Below the pieces are notes generated by a model, which had not been told where the DNA came from, searched no databases, and saw nothing but the letters and a program-made list of their open reading frames with translations. Positions 48,335 to 63,300 of a stretch of 64,000 nt of DNA are shown one piece after another. The stretch lies in the NCBI RefSeq assembly GCF_947623445.1, contig NC_135247.1, positions 14,076,501-14,140,500 of the forward strand, read 5' to 3'. The position numbers were made by a program, and so were the translations under genes. How positions within the stretch are numbered: position 1 is the stretch's first letter; every line of letters begins with the position of its first letter. The DNA comes from Clavelina lepadiformis. Its lineage: Eukaryota > Chordata > Ascidiacea > Aplousobranchia > Clavelinidae.

Positions 48335-51300
48335 TCACTCCTCGACCGGGGGTGGGGCCTGGGGCATGTTTTTGGGAGGGGCAGCAGTCAGATATCCAGC
48401 AACGGTAGGTCCACCTGTGCAAAAAACAGTTGTTGAAATAAACAAAATACACAAATGGAGCAAAGTACTTCAAAAATAAACCGCCCAATGCTCAAGCATG
48501 AGTAGTATGAGTCAAGTAGCAATGGACCTAAAATCCATATATTGTTGAACAGTTAAAAATGAAAAGCGTTTTTTGCATCAATAACAAAATAATATCATCA
48601 CCAGCTCAAATGGCCCAAGAACACGAAGTCATTACGTCAATAAAATAAGTTCATTTTCTATATTCAACGCAATACGCTATTAGCTTTATTCCAATGTTTA
48701 TGGATGATAAATTGGTGCGTGTGATGATCTTATTCTTTTTTGTTGAAAGGCCCACCTGTGAGATAGCCGGCCACTGGTGCGTCTGATATGAACAAATCGT
48801 GCATTTGATCCTTGTATGCTGCCCACACAGAAGAACCTTCCAACTCCTTCTGGATCTGTACGAAATGGAATTTTAAGAAATAACAAAGGTGCTGTGTGTT
48901 GTACATCAGGTACATGCGCGAATGAAAACTTATAAGCACTTTAGTTCATAAACATATTCTTTGCTTTTCATTTCAGAAATGAAGTTATCTTTTTGTCAAT
49001 GTTGAAAACAAGGAAAGCAATGGCAATAAAGTTCTAAATAAATTTAAAGTTTTCCTAATTTGACGCAAATTTAAACAACAGCATTACAACAAACACAGTC
49101 GCCACTTAACGTACTCGTTCACCAAACTCCATGCTTCTCATCATGGCTTTGAGCGATTTCACGATCTGAGCTTTTACAGATTGAACGTTCTTGACACCAC
49201 GCAGAGAAGAGCCTTCCAGGAGGTGGAGAAGATAAGGGATCAATCCTGTTTTCATCACCTGGAAATTAATTATAAAGATGAAGCACCTTGGCTTCGGAGA
49301 GACAACGTCAATGAAGTTGACGTGAGAAGTCGTTTTATTTTGAATTACCTGGGACATTAACTGGGGGCTTTGGTCTTTAGCAAACATGTGATGTAGTGCT
49401 TCACATGCTCTATCTGCCTGGTCTGGTCTCGACTTCATTGCATTCATCAAAGGTTTAATGCAGTCTGTACTTGCAAATGCGTGGACACATGACTGACGAA
49501 ATAGAAAAATACATAAGTGACATTTACTTTATTTTCTGGAAAAATCTACTAATAGATTCGCCTACTCAATATATTTTAAGTTTTGAAAACTATATGCAAA
49601 GTGGTGAAAACTAGAAAATTATTGATTTGCAACTCACCTCACAATTAGAAATAACATGGATGACTGATATGCAGGACTTATGCACAGCGTCATTCTTTCC
49701 CATCATGCTTTTGAACAAGATAGGGAGATGGCCAAGTGCGGGAATGTGCTCTGCCAGCGCAGGTTGTGTTGTAAACAAACAACAGGCCGCCTGCGTCACT
49801 GTTTCCAGTTTCTCACCCTGTTTATTTGATAGAGCACTGTAAGGTTAAATCAGCTGGTGGCTTACACTAACCTAGCACTAAATTAACGTCTAGTCTTACT
49901 GCTTTTCATAGACTGCGATGGTCGATAGTGGTTAAAGGTCTGCGATACTTACCGGCGGATTGGAAGAGGCAACCAACTCCGATAAGGCGTTCATTATTTC
50001 AACAGTAAACTCACGTGGATTGCGTAAGACCCAACCGGGTTGGGCAATGAATAGCCGGAGATAAACGCCACCAACCTTAAAAAGTGACAACTGTTAGTGC
50101 AACTAAATGGAGTATATAATGACGCTTCTAGCTGTGATATGTTTCTTAACTGACCATGATCTCATTGCTATCATCCACATCAAATACCGACACAAAGTTG
50201 GGGGGAAAGTTCCATGATAATTCAGGATTCACCGCTTGCTGCTTAAACAAACTAACAAAACAAGAAACATCGACATCACATTGCTCTACCAAACTTAAAG
50301 GGCTGCAATAAATGGCTGCAATAATTGACAATGACCTAGAGACTTACTCTCTTGTAATTTTCTTCACCGACATGGAAACTTTTTTACGTGATTCGTCATT
50401 CCAAATAAGTTCCGGATTTTCATGAGTTCCCTCGAACATATGAACTGATGCTTCTGGCGAGTCTCTCATCGCATCCATGAAGATTGTCGGCAAAAATTTG
50501 CTCAAAAAGATGCGAACCTGAAACAAAATGGTTCAAAAATGTTATATAATACTGTTCCCAAAGCCAAGAGTTTTCCATTTTCTTTCCAGGACTAATTCAA
50601 ACAAAATACAAAAAATTGAAGCAGTCCATAAATACCTTTGGACCATTGAGTTTATCTGATGCAAGCTTGGCAAAGAGCTCTGCAGTCTGCTGTCTGACTT
50701 CAGGGTTTGGTGAGTTACAGAATAGATTGAGCATATATAACAAACCACCTAAAATAAAGCAATACTGAAAGCACTTCAAAAGGCATAAGAACGCATGTAC
50801 ATTGTAAGTTGCACAAACAACCTTGACGGTTGACAATGAAAATTATTTAAATGATAAATTTCAAACTTTGAGATTTTAAACACCTTGCTGTAACATTTCT
50901 TTTACTATCTTGGGGTTTGAAGCCAAAGCATGCAAAACTTCAAGCACAGTTGGACAGCCAGCAGGAAGAGATTCGAGAGTCAACAGCAGAAGTGTCACGA
51001 CACGAGAGTCGGCGATATTCTCAACGCACATCTTGTTGCTTGTTACGCTGGACAGCACCTGAAGATGGCATGTTCATAATTTTTTGTTTTTGCGTTTCAA
51101 TATCATACTTTAAATCAATTATAATTACAATATTTAAAAACCAGATTTTTCATGCTAGACAGATAACTGCTGTATGTGCTGCATAAATTTTCCAACCTCT
51201 AGAGCCATAAGCTGCATTTCTGATGCATTTTCCACACGAAGCAAAGAAAAAATAAGTTTGAAGTGCCCAATGCATACAGTGGCAGTTTCTGCAGAAACAA

Positions 51301-54300
51301 TGGCAATGTTATTTAGTGGACCTTGCATATGAAATACAACAGCCTTAGATCAGTAATTCACAATCAACTTCACATCATAACAGTCAACTCGTTTGAATTG
51401 ATCAACTAGTGTGTAGTTTTGTACTTAACAAATAATATCTATACTGTTCCATAGATAGGAACATTATACCAAATAAAAACGAGACTTCATTGAAAAAAAA
51501 TACAGAAGTTAGATTACCTGAGTGGTTCTTCATAACATTTGAAAGGGCCTTCAAAGCTGCAAGACAATTCTTTGTATTTTCATGAGACATTATTGGCACT
51601 GAGTTCTTCTGTGAGTTATGATTATTCTGTTGGTTACCAATAGCAATACAGCTAAATATGTACTTTTAGTAGCAAGAAAATTGTCCAATTTCAGTGAAAA
51701 GAACAAATCGCAAATTTATTAGCAGCAAGATGTGAAGAAGATACGTTATTAAATAAAACAGATTATGATGAAAAGTAAACATTAATAAGAAAAATATTAA
51801 TGAGATAAAATAGTAATTAGTGGTATGGCACAAATTTAGTTATCGATCCAACAAACCAATCAAGTGCAGATTGATGATCAGTTGCAGATGTCATGAAAAA
51901 CAAATCAAAGAAGAAAACTCAGGTTACCGGCAAATGCACTAGACGATTTTAATAGAAACATCATTGCATTGAAAAAATTGGTATTTCAAAGCTAATCTTT
52001 TTAAAACTGTTAAATTTTAAAAATCAAATAAATCCTAAGCGAATGGTTTATTAGTTATGCATCCTTTTGAGTGTCAAGAAATTAAGAACTTCCAAAAGAC
52101 AATCATCAAAATTCATGAAACCATTGAATTATTTTCATGACTGCAAAACATACAGCACTGCAGAAAAAATATTGTGAGGAGCGATGTCTGCGTTAAAAGT
52201 TTTCAAGTGAATTAAAATACCATTCTGGACTCATATTTTAAATTTCAAAGTAACCATGAAAAGATTGCAATAGACCAACGTCTTGATCTTAAACTTTTCA
52301 ATCAAAGAATCAATACAAATCAATTTAAGCTTAGGTAGTGTGAGTCATTCGGGCACATCAACCCATTTTTGCATTGGTATGAACTAGGATGGTATTTTCT
52401 GAAGATTTTTGATGATTTTTAATTTTATCAGGCTGATTTTAGCTTAAGAAAAATACCAAATACCAAAAAATTGAAATGCTGCCAGATTTGAAAACTTACA
52501 ATTTTAAAATTGTGTTTTGCATAGTCTTGCACTCTGCAGTCATCATAAATTAAAAATCTTAGCATGAGTAAATTACATCATTTTCAGACTTACCTCGGCC
52601 TGTGAGCCAAGAAAATCGATTAACTTTTGGGCAAAAAATCGTGGATCCTGTTAAACATGTAAGTTTAAGTTAAAGTAGCATTGGAAGCATTCAACATCGC
52701 AAAACATTTTAGAAAACAATATCTGTGGGGATTAGTGTATTTTCATAATTCCATTGTAATTAATTTGATAAAAAATAAACAAAGGCTCACCTCGACAGGA
52801 AACGTTGGTTGTTCATTGTAAATTCTTACAAATATATCACCAACAATGAGTTCTTTGCTGTGAAGACTAAACACAAACTCTGCTCCATACGAAGGATCAC
52901 ACACTCCCTGATGAATGAAAGACGTATATCATATTTAAGAAACTTAACAAGGACAGTAATTCCAAAAATAGCACGAGAAAAGCAACTTATGATTACTGCT
53001 ATGGAACCCCGGTTGACAATAAGCATTAGTATCATTAGTCAATACACGGTGAACAGGAAAGTAATTTTTTAATAGATATACAATGCTCGATATAAGTTTG
53101 TTATGTTACTGAAATAGGACATAATATGTATGACATGTGATGACGACTATTATACATGATTATAACACTTACCGTCCTGACATGCTTTTGTTGTTGATCT
53201 TTTAAATAACTGGTCAACTCAAATCGAGTGCTGTTATCCCACATCAAATAGGGGTTCTCCGTGTTGCTGTTGAGAATCTTCAAAACCTGAGTGACAAACC
53301 ATGAGCAGAAACACGTAATTAACACAAGTTAAAATAAAATTCTACAACCTTGGGTCCAACAGCACCAAGTTATTTAGCTCTCATGTGAAGAAACTGGAGA
53401 GCTTACCTCGTCATACTTCCCGAGTGTAAGCTGCTTTGTCAGGTAGGGAGTGATGAGTGCGCAGACAGATTTATGAACTAGGAGGTTGGTGCTGTCAGGA
53501 GCCATGTAACCGCCGAGGTATGCGAGTGCATTGATGCTGAGTCGAGCTAAACGATTTGCTACTTCCTGTGAAAGAAATAACATTGCAAAAAATTCTGTAA
53601 AGAGTTCAGCAAAAAACTTGCACTAATATTTCATTAAATGATCGGTGAATTTCTTTGATTAAACTATTAATACTTGTGCATTACTTAACAATAGTCAATC
53701 ATTAAGTGTAATTACTTTTTAACAAGAAATACCTGTTGGTTGGATTTTTCATTCTTCTGTACTCCTCCCTCCTCTAGAGTGAAGTCATAATTAAAAAGGA
53801 AGAGCAAAAGATGCCAGAGCACTCCAGCTTTGAAGAGTTGTGTTTGAAGCGCGATATCAATCGCGAATGCGCTAACGCACTCAGTGGCAACAATACATAA
53901 ACGTGGCAGATTCTAATTTGAATAATTTGACATAATTATCTATTTTAACAGTGATCTCTAATACAACAATCATTCTATGGTTACGACTAATAACAATGCG
54001 AAGGGTAGTTAACAATAAATATAAATAAAACTTGAAAGTGAAATAATAATAGTAATATGATATAGAATAACAATAATATACTCGTAAAATACCAGACAAA
54101 GTTAGGATTTTGAGAGATAACGTTTTAGTTAGAAACCTTATAAAAGAGCATGCGGCAAAGATCCTGGATGATTGTGGCATCATTCATAAACTTCTCTCGG
54201 CATTCTTCAAACTGAGCAGAAACAGCATAGCATCGACATATGTTTGCACATACTCGGACAGCGAGGTCACCTGGTTTTGAAGATTGAGTCAACATCGATA

Positions 54301-57300
54301 CACATCTTGATAAAGAGGATTGAAGGATCTACAAAAACATCTACGATGTCAGGAGTAAGTTTTATCTACATCATACAGTGCTTGTCATTAGCTATTAGTC
54401 ATAACCTATTCGTAAACGTTTTTTTTTCTGTGTCAGTGTGTCACGGTCAACCATTTACTAACTTCAATTCCACTCTCCCTCCGCAGTTCTTCAGCATTAA
54501 GTGCAGAGCAGTTGACAGTGTGGTATGCGAGTTCTACTGCCTCAGCAAGCAGAGGTTCCTCTTTGCTGAAGAGTTGATCGTCATCTTTTTCCATGACGAT
54601 AGTCTTAATAAGGGCAGGATATCCAGCATATTTGTATGGGCTGAGCTCTGCATTAATGTTGTAATTAATGATAAAGTAATTAGTTATATTCATGAAATGT
54701 AAATAAGGCGTCAAGAGTAAACTAATTTTCTAACTATTTTTAATAACTACCACTAAAAGTTTAGCACTAGCTAAAAAAATTCATGATCTAATATGACATT
54801 TGATTTAACTAAAAACATTCTGGATCATCAAAATTAAAATAGAGCTTAAAAGAAAACAAGATAATTCAATTGTATAGATAATAATGGTTATACCTTCCTT
54901 GTATCTTCTAAACAAGATGCTTTGCGCTTTAAGAACAAGGAGTACATTTCGTGGGTCAGGGCCATCAATAACTCTTTTCTTCTTTGAACAGAGAAACTCG
55001 TATGCCTTGTTCACTGCTTCAAATATTTCCTACATGGAAGATATAGAGATGCAACTTCAAGCAGCTTATCCCTTTTGCACATTAATTTCACACTTAAATT
55101 GAGTGTCGTTCCATATAGATTAATTCCTTATATTTTTATGACGTGCAACTAAATTACTCGGCCTTCTGGGTTCTTGTCTGGATGGTACTTCTGGGCCATC
55201 CTGAAGTAAGCCTTTCTGATTTGACTTTCATGGAATCTATAACAAGTTCAAGAAATGTTTGAATTGTCAAGTTAAAATACTTTGCCCCATGGTAGTAATG
55301 AAGATTCACAGTGCGTAATAGTGCGCTTCCTTGATTATGCTTACGGGGCTTTATCTCTGGGCATTCTCAGGACATCATATGCTTCATTATACGACATCTT
55401 TGGAGCTTTCTTTTCCACTTCCTTCTTCCAAGTTGCCAAAATGTCTTTCAAAAATTCAACCTGAAAATATAAAAAAATAGATTTTCATCTCTAAAGGAGT
55501 GAAACAGAAAAGACTTGCTGAAATAGTTTGACAACGTAGCAGAAAAAAACCATTTGTATACATACAATAAGTACAACATGCAACACGTATCTGATGAATT
55601 TTTACACAATGTTGTGCGGGTAAGCCCAAATAACTGGGCAATAAGCTTACAGGCTTTTTAATTGGCCACTCTGGGAACTTAGTTTCATCACAAAGATGCC
55701 TTAGATAGTAGATGTTGCAGAATAATTCATCCTCCAACTGCGGGAATGATATGGCTGGGATAGGAACATACTGATACAGAGCACGGATGTTGCTCATCAA
55801 ACGAGGAGAAAAATCAGCGATGTGAGCAGCGATTTTCTCAATCATGTACCTCCTGTAAGTTAGCATGTGAGTGATGTTGAATGTTACAACGAATACCATA
55901 GACCAACACTTTGGTTATGCCATAGTCGACTAGTAGTGATATGTTACTGCTATCTATGACGATTATAGATCAAGCCAAGTCAACTACGGCTTTTGAAGCA
56001 TAGGCCAAACTGCTAAAATACCTGACACCAAAGTCACGCTCATCAATACAACTGTCAGTTACGATTAGAAACACAAATTTTTTTTATCCAGTTATCAAAT
56101 CTGCAGGCAGTGCAATGGGTGTTATGCTACCTTTAATACTAACCTCATTTCGCTGTTCCATATTGCCTCAGGGGTGTCAAACTCTCCAAGGAAAGTTTCA
56201 GAAAACTTCTCAGACCCGTAATTTTCAAGATAATGGATCATTGCCTCTGGCAGGATTGAGCCGAGGATACTTTGCGCCAACATGTCAGATGTTTGCTGCA
56301 TCATATGACGGTTGGTAAAACGACAAAGTATTCTATAAGTATGTTGTAATGTTGTTGTCTCATACCTGTTCAGATCTGAATGCTTGCTTCAAGTGCAAGT
56401 ACTGCAAGAACTTGACGATGGGAAGGACGTTAGAGCCGGTGTACATGAGGATGAAGAAGAAAACACCTTGAAAAGAAAAAAAATGGAATGTTACATATCG
56501 ACCTCCATCCATCCATCAAGTACCAAAGGTCAAAATACCAGTGTATAGCCACGTGACAAATATTATGATAAAACACTTCATTGAATTTATCGGATTACAA
56601 ACCTGTCAAATAAACTCGAGACAGTGTTGGGTTATCCTCCATAACATGAAGTGCAAGTGTTGCAACTTTCTCAACAAGAATTGGGTCAAAAGTCAAGAGG
56701 AGCTATAACACAAGGTCATAGATGATACAGGTGGTCGTTTGAAGTACATCCAACATACTCCTACCCTTTTTTACTCACCTGCACACAGTGTGGGAAACAA
56801 ATGGCTTCACCTAACAAACGTCTAATTCTTGGAAGAGGCCTTATCACAGCGTTATTCTCATCTCTGCAAATGACATTGTCAATTATTTCATTCACAAAAG
56901 AGGGTACATGCTGTTTCAGACATCATATTCTACTAACTTGCTGGGGTACATGCGACAAATTGAGATTAAAATATTCAAAATGGTAATGGACAAATCAGTT
57001 TCATTCATCACAGCTTGACCAGATGCCATGAGTGTCCACTTCAACTGAGTGACCAGATGCAGTGGACGCCAGCCATCCATTCCTTGTGCCCAGCACCGGC
57101 TCTTTGCAGTTAGGGTTCCGTCTTCCCAAAAGTCCTTCATCTGTGAAAGCACAAATTCAACATAAATTTAGTAAGGTGGTAAATAGGCAAAAGAGTTGGC
57201 CGACTTATGACTGATAGATGGTCATTTCTTAGTACACCTGATGAAGCAAGTTTATGCTTGCAAAAGCTTGTGTAGAGAGATTAAAACTAGAAATTAACTC

Positions 57301-60300
57301 TAGAGTGTCATACTGCAATCCTATATCTTGCTTTTTTATTATATCACATACCTTCTTACTAATACTAGCACTACATATTAACTCATCAGCTTTAATTCGC
57401 TTATGACAATAAAGAAAAGGCAAATTCATGTTATTTCTAAACTAAAACACCCTAAAAAATTGTAACCAAACCTCTTGAAAGCTGTACGGGCCGAGTCTTT
57501 CTCTCTCCTTGTTTCCAAAATACCATTCTTTTTCACTAGCTCCAGCCATCATCTCAGGTGTTGCTTCGATGACGTTACGCTGCGTTGGAACGTGGGCTCT
57601 AGTGACATGCAAATGTGCTAAGCTCATCAGATCCACAAGGATTTTAATTCCGTTGGCATCAATAATTTCCTTTGCATTTTGCTGGAAGTAGTTGCAACGA
57701 CAGTGTTGTAAATATTCAAAATCCACAGAAAAGTGTTCAAATATTCATAAAACCATTTGTCAGTGGTGTTGTACAATGAAAGACAGTAATTGACAAAAAA
57801 TGAAACTACCTTGTGCTTTATCAATTTCTCTACGAAGAGCACAAGCCTGTCACGTTCCATGCGATCTGCACACTGTTAAAGATAGCGGCTTTCTATTAGT
57901 GTATGAATGGCGAATGCAGAAAATGTTTTAATACCAAACAAATTATAGAATAAAAGATTTAGATGTATTTAATAACTAATAGATACCCTCTCAAGCATTC
58001 CCATCATGTATTTGGTATCATGAAATGGCCCAATATCTTCCCAGTATTTTCCATAGACAATAGCCATGGCTTGCAAGCACATGCACTTCATTGCACTTTT
58101 TGCAGTGAGTAGAAAACGGTGATAGAGATCATTGTAAAATTCATATCTACGATATCAATGCCATTCTGTCAGTTCAATTTTCTATAAAAAGCAGTTTAAC
58201 CTGACAAAACTTACGATCTTTTTATAATAAGGCTATCTTCGAATTCTTCTTCCAGTAAGAGACGTAAGTAATAATCTCCAATCTTAATCTCATCTGACAA
58301 GCATTCATACAGCATCTAACAAACGACGAAATTTGCTCATTTACCATAGAAGCAGAATGTGATGTAATTCACTTGTAACAAATTCCCATTCTTCCTAACT
58401 GAATGGGAGCTTGTTAAGTTTCATGACACAAATGCACCGATGCAAAATATAATGACTACCGATATCTATATCAAACTACAACATATTGGTCGCATCTCTG
58501 AGCATAAGATTTTCAAACTAGTTTCCACCTCAAACTCTGTATAGTTCCAAGATATTTCAGTTTTCAATCCAAGCTCCTTGTCAATCTGGAAAGCTCTCAT
58601 TTCGTTTTCTAGAGCATCGCGAAGTTCTTCTCTTGTCTGTGACATCAATGCAAACATTTAACATGACTAATAACATCTATCAATCATATAAAGACACGAA
58701 AAATGCATGAAGATGAAATAATTATAAATTATGATAATCAATTTACTTACCTTGTGGTTCCATATTAAGTTTGGCTTAGCATGATCAAGACTGAATCTGA
58801 AATTATCAAAAATTCACACTGCGTTAACCACTATACACAAATCAGATCAATGGTTACACACTTCACAGTCTTACAGATAGTGAATTTATAAGCAATTAAG
58901 CATATTTTTTACTGAATAATCGTTGCAGGTATGAATAAGCATAGTATGCGACAGAATAATTATAGTTTACAACACTCATGAATTGTTTATAAACAGCAAT
59001 TTAAAATACTAATAAAACAAAAAGCATTTGACATACTGGTAATAAAACAAAGGCCAATTGGCTTCACTCTTTATCCGCTGCCGTCTTTTCCTCAATACAA
59101 TCGGCTTCTGTTGATTCGTGTCCACTTGCTTGAGACCCATTTGATCCCTCCAGTGAGTCATAAGTTGGCTTGTTTGCTTTCGCACAAGCCGTTCAACCTG
59201 CACAAAATGGGTTGCAGATTGTGGTATTTGCAACTTGGATTGAAGTTAAATTGTAATTTGACCAAAGGCATCTGATAGTAAGCACTATGTGATAGAAGAC
59301 AGTGTTTCTTTACAAAATGAAAAACATACATTTAACAAATCTTGTTAAATAAAGCGTTACACAACTACAATTAACTTGCAAGATAATCATGTAGGAAAAA
59401 TCATGGATTATCTTAACGTCATTCCCTGCAGCAGGAATAAAAGTAATAAAGATATGAGTAAACTATGACACAGTATTTAGTTATACAGTATATGCTATGC
59501 TGTCTATGTCATGTTTGGCATTACGAAAAATGCTCACTTGTTTTAATTGTTTGTCAACTTGTCGCCATTTTGTTTGTCCTTTTGTTTGGTCCTAGTAAAG
59601 TAAAAATGAAAAAAAACCAACAATGTTAAATGCATTAAATGAATACTTATGACTTCATGCGATTAATGACCTTCAATTATACTATAGCATGTATTTGCTA
59701 AGAAAAAGCATTCATAATTTCTAGTACTAACAATTGCCGATTTAAGGTTGTCCCTGATGTGAAGCAAATCTTTTTCATTTTCTGGAACATCCTCATCGGA
59801 CTCAAGATATGCAAGTAAGCCTGCTGGCTAAAGACAGTGTGTTAAAATAGGGTTAGAAAGCCATTGTGAATTCCGAATTAATAAGTTCAAAATTTCGCAA
59901 AATAAGGTGTGCACATAAGTTCCTGGAGTTAGCTCTAGAACTTCCCACAATTACAATATGTCCTGATGTCAGCATCAAAGTAAAAACGTGCACTGACACA
60001 CTATGAGTCGCACCATAGATATATTGGTGCCAAAAAGACCTGCCCACAAAAGATCACTATGATATGAAAGCATTTACCATGATCCTCTTTAATAACGCCA
60101 TGGCAGGTGGATGGCCAGTGACCCATAACCCGATCAAATGTTGACTGAGCTGACGGTTGGTTAACACTCTAGTGTCCACTGATGTTGTGAACATGGAAGT
60201 ATGAAGATGCCTTGGAAGGGCACCCTGATGAGAAAAAATAAGGACAGTCTTAATGTAAGTTAACGTAAGGGGTGTGCGATTACTGATATAATACAAACCC

Positions 60301-63300
60301 TTTGTAATTGTACAGTTTTTTCTTAAATGCTTTCAAGATTTAAATACAAAATCTTTTCAAGAAAAAAACATAGTAAGTTGTCCATAATACTCCACATGAC
60401 CAATACTAACACTCTCATATGACTATTTTATTGCCATGATCTTAGTTCTGTGGATGACTTGCCCATGGCATGTCACAAAAAACTACCAGCTTTAGACATT
60501 GAGGCATTTTCTGAAACAAATTTTGGTCTATGCTGTCTTTTGTTAGACTTATTGCAATATAAGTAAGTTAATACATACTTAATAGCAGCAACTCCGTGAA
60601 CACATAGAAAAAAACAAAAAATAAAAACAGAACAGCATTAGTTATTTGTCACAAATATTTACAATTTTTGATGATTCACCGAAATGCAAAAATGTGTATG
60701 ATGACTAATCCATTGATTTTACAGCTAGTTAACAACATGCGTGCAGGATCTGTGCACCGATTTCAAGATACAAATACGTGGGTGGGTGGACACCTTTGCA
60801 GCATCAGGAAAGCTTTTATGAAAGATTATGGATGAAGTAAGCTACAGTTTTTTAAATATCTAAAGACAATGTCCCCATTTAACTATGCATTCATGCCTGA
60901 TCACAAGCAAATCATACCTTCAAAACAGCTTTTCTTGGTTAAATATTATTACACAGCATCCTAAACTTAACCGCAACAAATCATTTAGCTGTTATCAATA
61001 AAATTTAATTCACATAATTTCTAACCCGCTTTCAACTATTTGTCCTAAACTATGCCCCATCTCAATTTTGAAATGCCATCTGTTTGTGAAATAATCACAT
61101 TCATGAATAAATTGATGAACTTATAGCTTTGTGCACACCGTTTTAATATATCATGTCTAGTGTCTGCAGCAGACATCATTAACTAGTACAAAACACAACA
61201 TCAGTTGACCTCAGCGAGAGCAAGTCCTTGCATATGAGCTGCTGTTTCCGAATCACCTTCCTCTATGATGGCCTTCATCACCAGGCCAGCTCCTTTCACA
61301 ATCGCCATGGATGGATGCTAGGAAAATATCAACAACAAATGGTGTAGGAATAGTGGACAACATAACATCATAATTCGTTACGTATTCAGAGCGGCTAGAT
61401 TTTTGCAAATTAAAATTCATCGCATTCGACAAAAGCTTCGGTTTCATGTACCTGAAAAAGCCTGAATAGACAACGACCCAAGTCAGCAACGAGCTGTAGC
61501 AGCTGATCAAAGCATTTTCCTTCCGTTGTTTCACTGTGTGGTGCGCAGAGGGCAAAAGTGAGAAAATCCAACATGGCGTTGATGACTAAAGCACCGCAGC
61601 CTTTCAACTATGAATAATCAAAAATTATCATATACTGATTTCATGTCATAAGACTGTGGCTTGAACTTGACAGAGAAACAGTTTTTTTTATGTTGATGTT
61701 GGATTATATGACAATATCCACTTTCAACTTTATTCACTTCTAAGTTAAGCATACAAGTAAATATAGTAATAATTTCAGATGAAAAAGAGCTCTTACAGTT
61801 AAAACTGTTTTGCCACAACAAATTTAAAACATCACATCCAAAATTAAAACACACACACCCAAACAAGCTTACCACTCGATCTTCTAACTTGTTCAGCAAT
61901 GCTTCTAGAAATGTCTTTGATGATAAAAGGGAGGCTTTGTTTAATTGTTCTTGACGAAGATCATAGTTGTCGTGCATAGGCTACAATACATTTCAAGAGA
62001 ATATTATCATTTAATGTATGACAAGACCACCATCTGAATGCTTTAACTATATTTGGCAAAGAAAACGGAGTTTTTGAATGTAGATATGCTTTGTGACTTG
62101 TAGCATGTTACTTACACACAACAATGCAACAATCATATCAATTGCAGCATGAGTTACAGCGTCACTGTCACGTTGCAAAGCTTTGATAACTTTCACACCA
62201 AGGTTCTCACGAAAACTAAATCAAAAAGACAGCAAACAATATTGTAAGTACAATCCAATTAAAAAATCAAAATGGTTGGCAAAAAATCATTTTTGATGCA
62301 TACCGAGGTAGTTGCGTGAATGCTATAAAGCCCGCTTTTGATGCAACTAGTCTACGGAGGGCATGAAACTGAGCTTGAAGTTCATGTTCTGAGATCATAT
62401 CTTGGTCACCTGAAAATACACTCTATGACCAACTTAAACAAACTAACTATAACAAAGTTTAAAAAAAGCAATGGATTGTCTCTGCTGAAATTAAACTTAG
62501 TGCTGAGATAACATTCGGACAACAAGGACCTTCTTTGTCAAGTAAGGCGGTAATGGCACCGTTGATCATTTTTTCTTTGTTTTCTGTGAAAAATCCATCT
62601 TGCTTCACAGACCATAGCAAACCACTAAGAAAACACAACTTAAAATAATTATATGTATTAGTGTATATAATACTGTTGTCATTATCCATTAGCTTGTAGT
62701 ATATGTAGCAAATATCCTTTATAAAACAAGCAACATGTCAAAATTATAATTAAAACTTTTTTGTTTCACACAAGGCACAAACATTTATATTGCAAACTCT
62801 ACCTGTATTGTATGCAGTTGTTAAACCTAAATAGTGCATCTGTAAAATTTCCAGTGGGTGGTTGGACAAGAAATTTTAAGTGCATGCTTTCCACTTCTTC
62901 TTCGACTGGAATGTAGAGAGGACCAACACGCTGGCCTAAGTCCGTTTGCTGCATCTAAAACAGTAACAAAAATGGAAAATAAAATTCCAATGTACACCGA
63001 AAAAGCATTCTTATTACTGTTATAGCTACAGAGAATCATAATGTTCGAACCATCCTGGCAATTTCAGTAATACAAAGCAATCATGAAAAATGCTAACTGA
63101 CGTTCACAAAGTGCAAGAAACATTCAGATAGTTCAACATTAAGTAGGTGACACACTTTATTCCACTTGATTTCTGCTTTATAACTTAAAATATACAAAAA
63201 TCTGGTAAAAATAGCAAAGATAATGATATTGTATTACAAACACAATCTTGAACAATCTTTCGTGTTTGACATAAATTATGATCTTCACTTCACCTTAATG

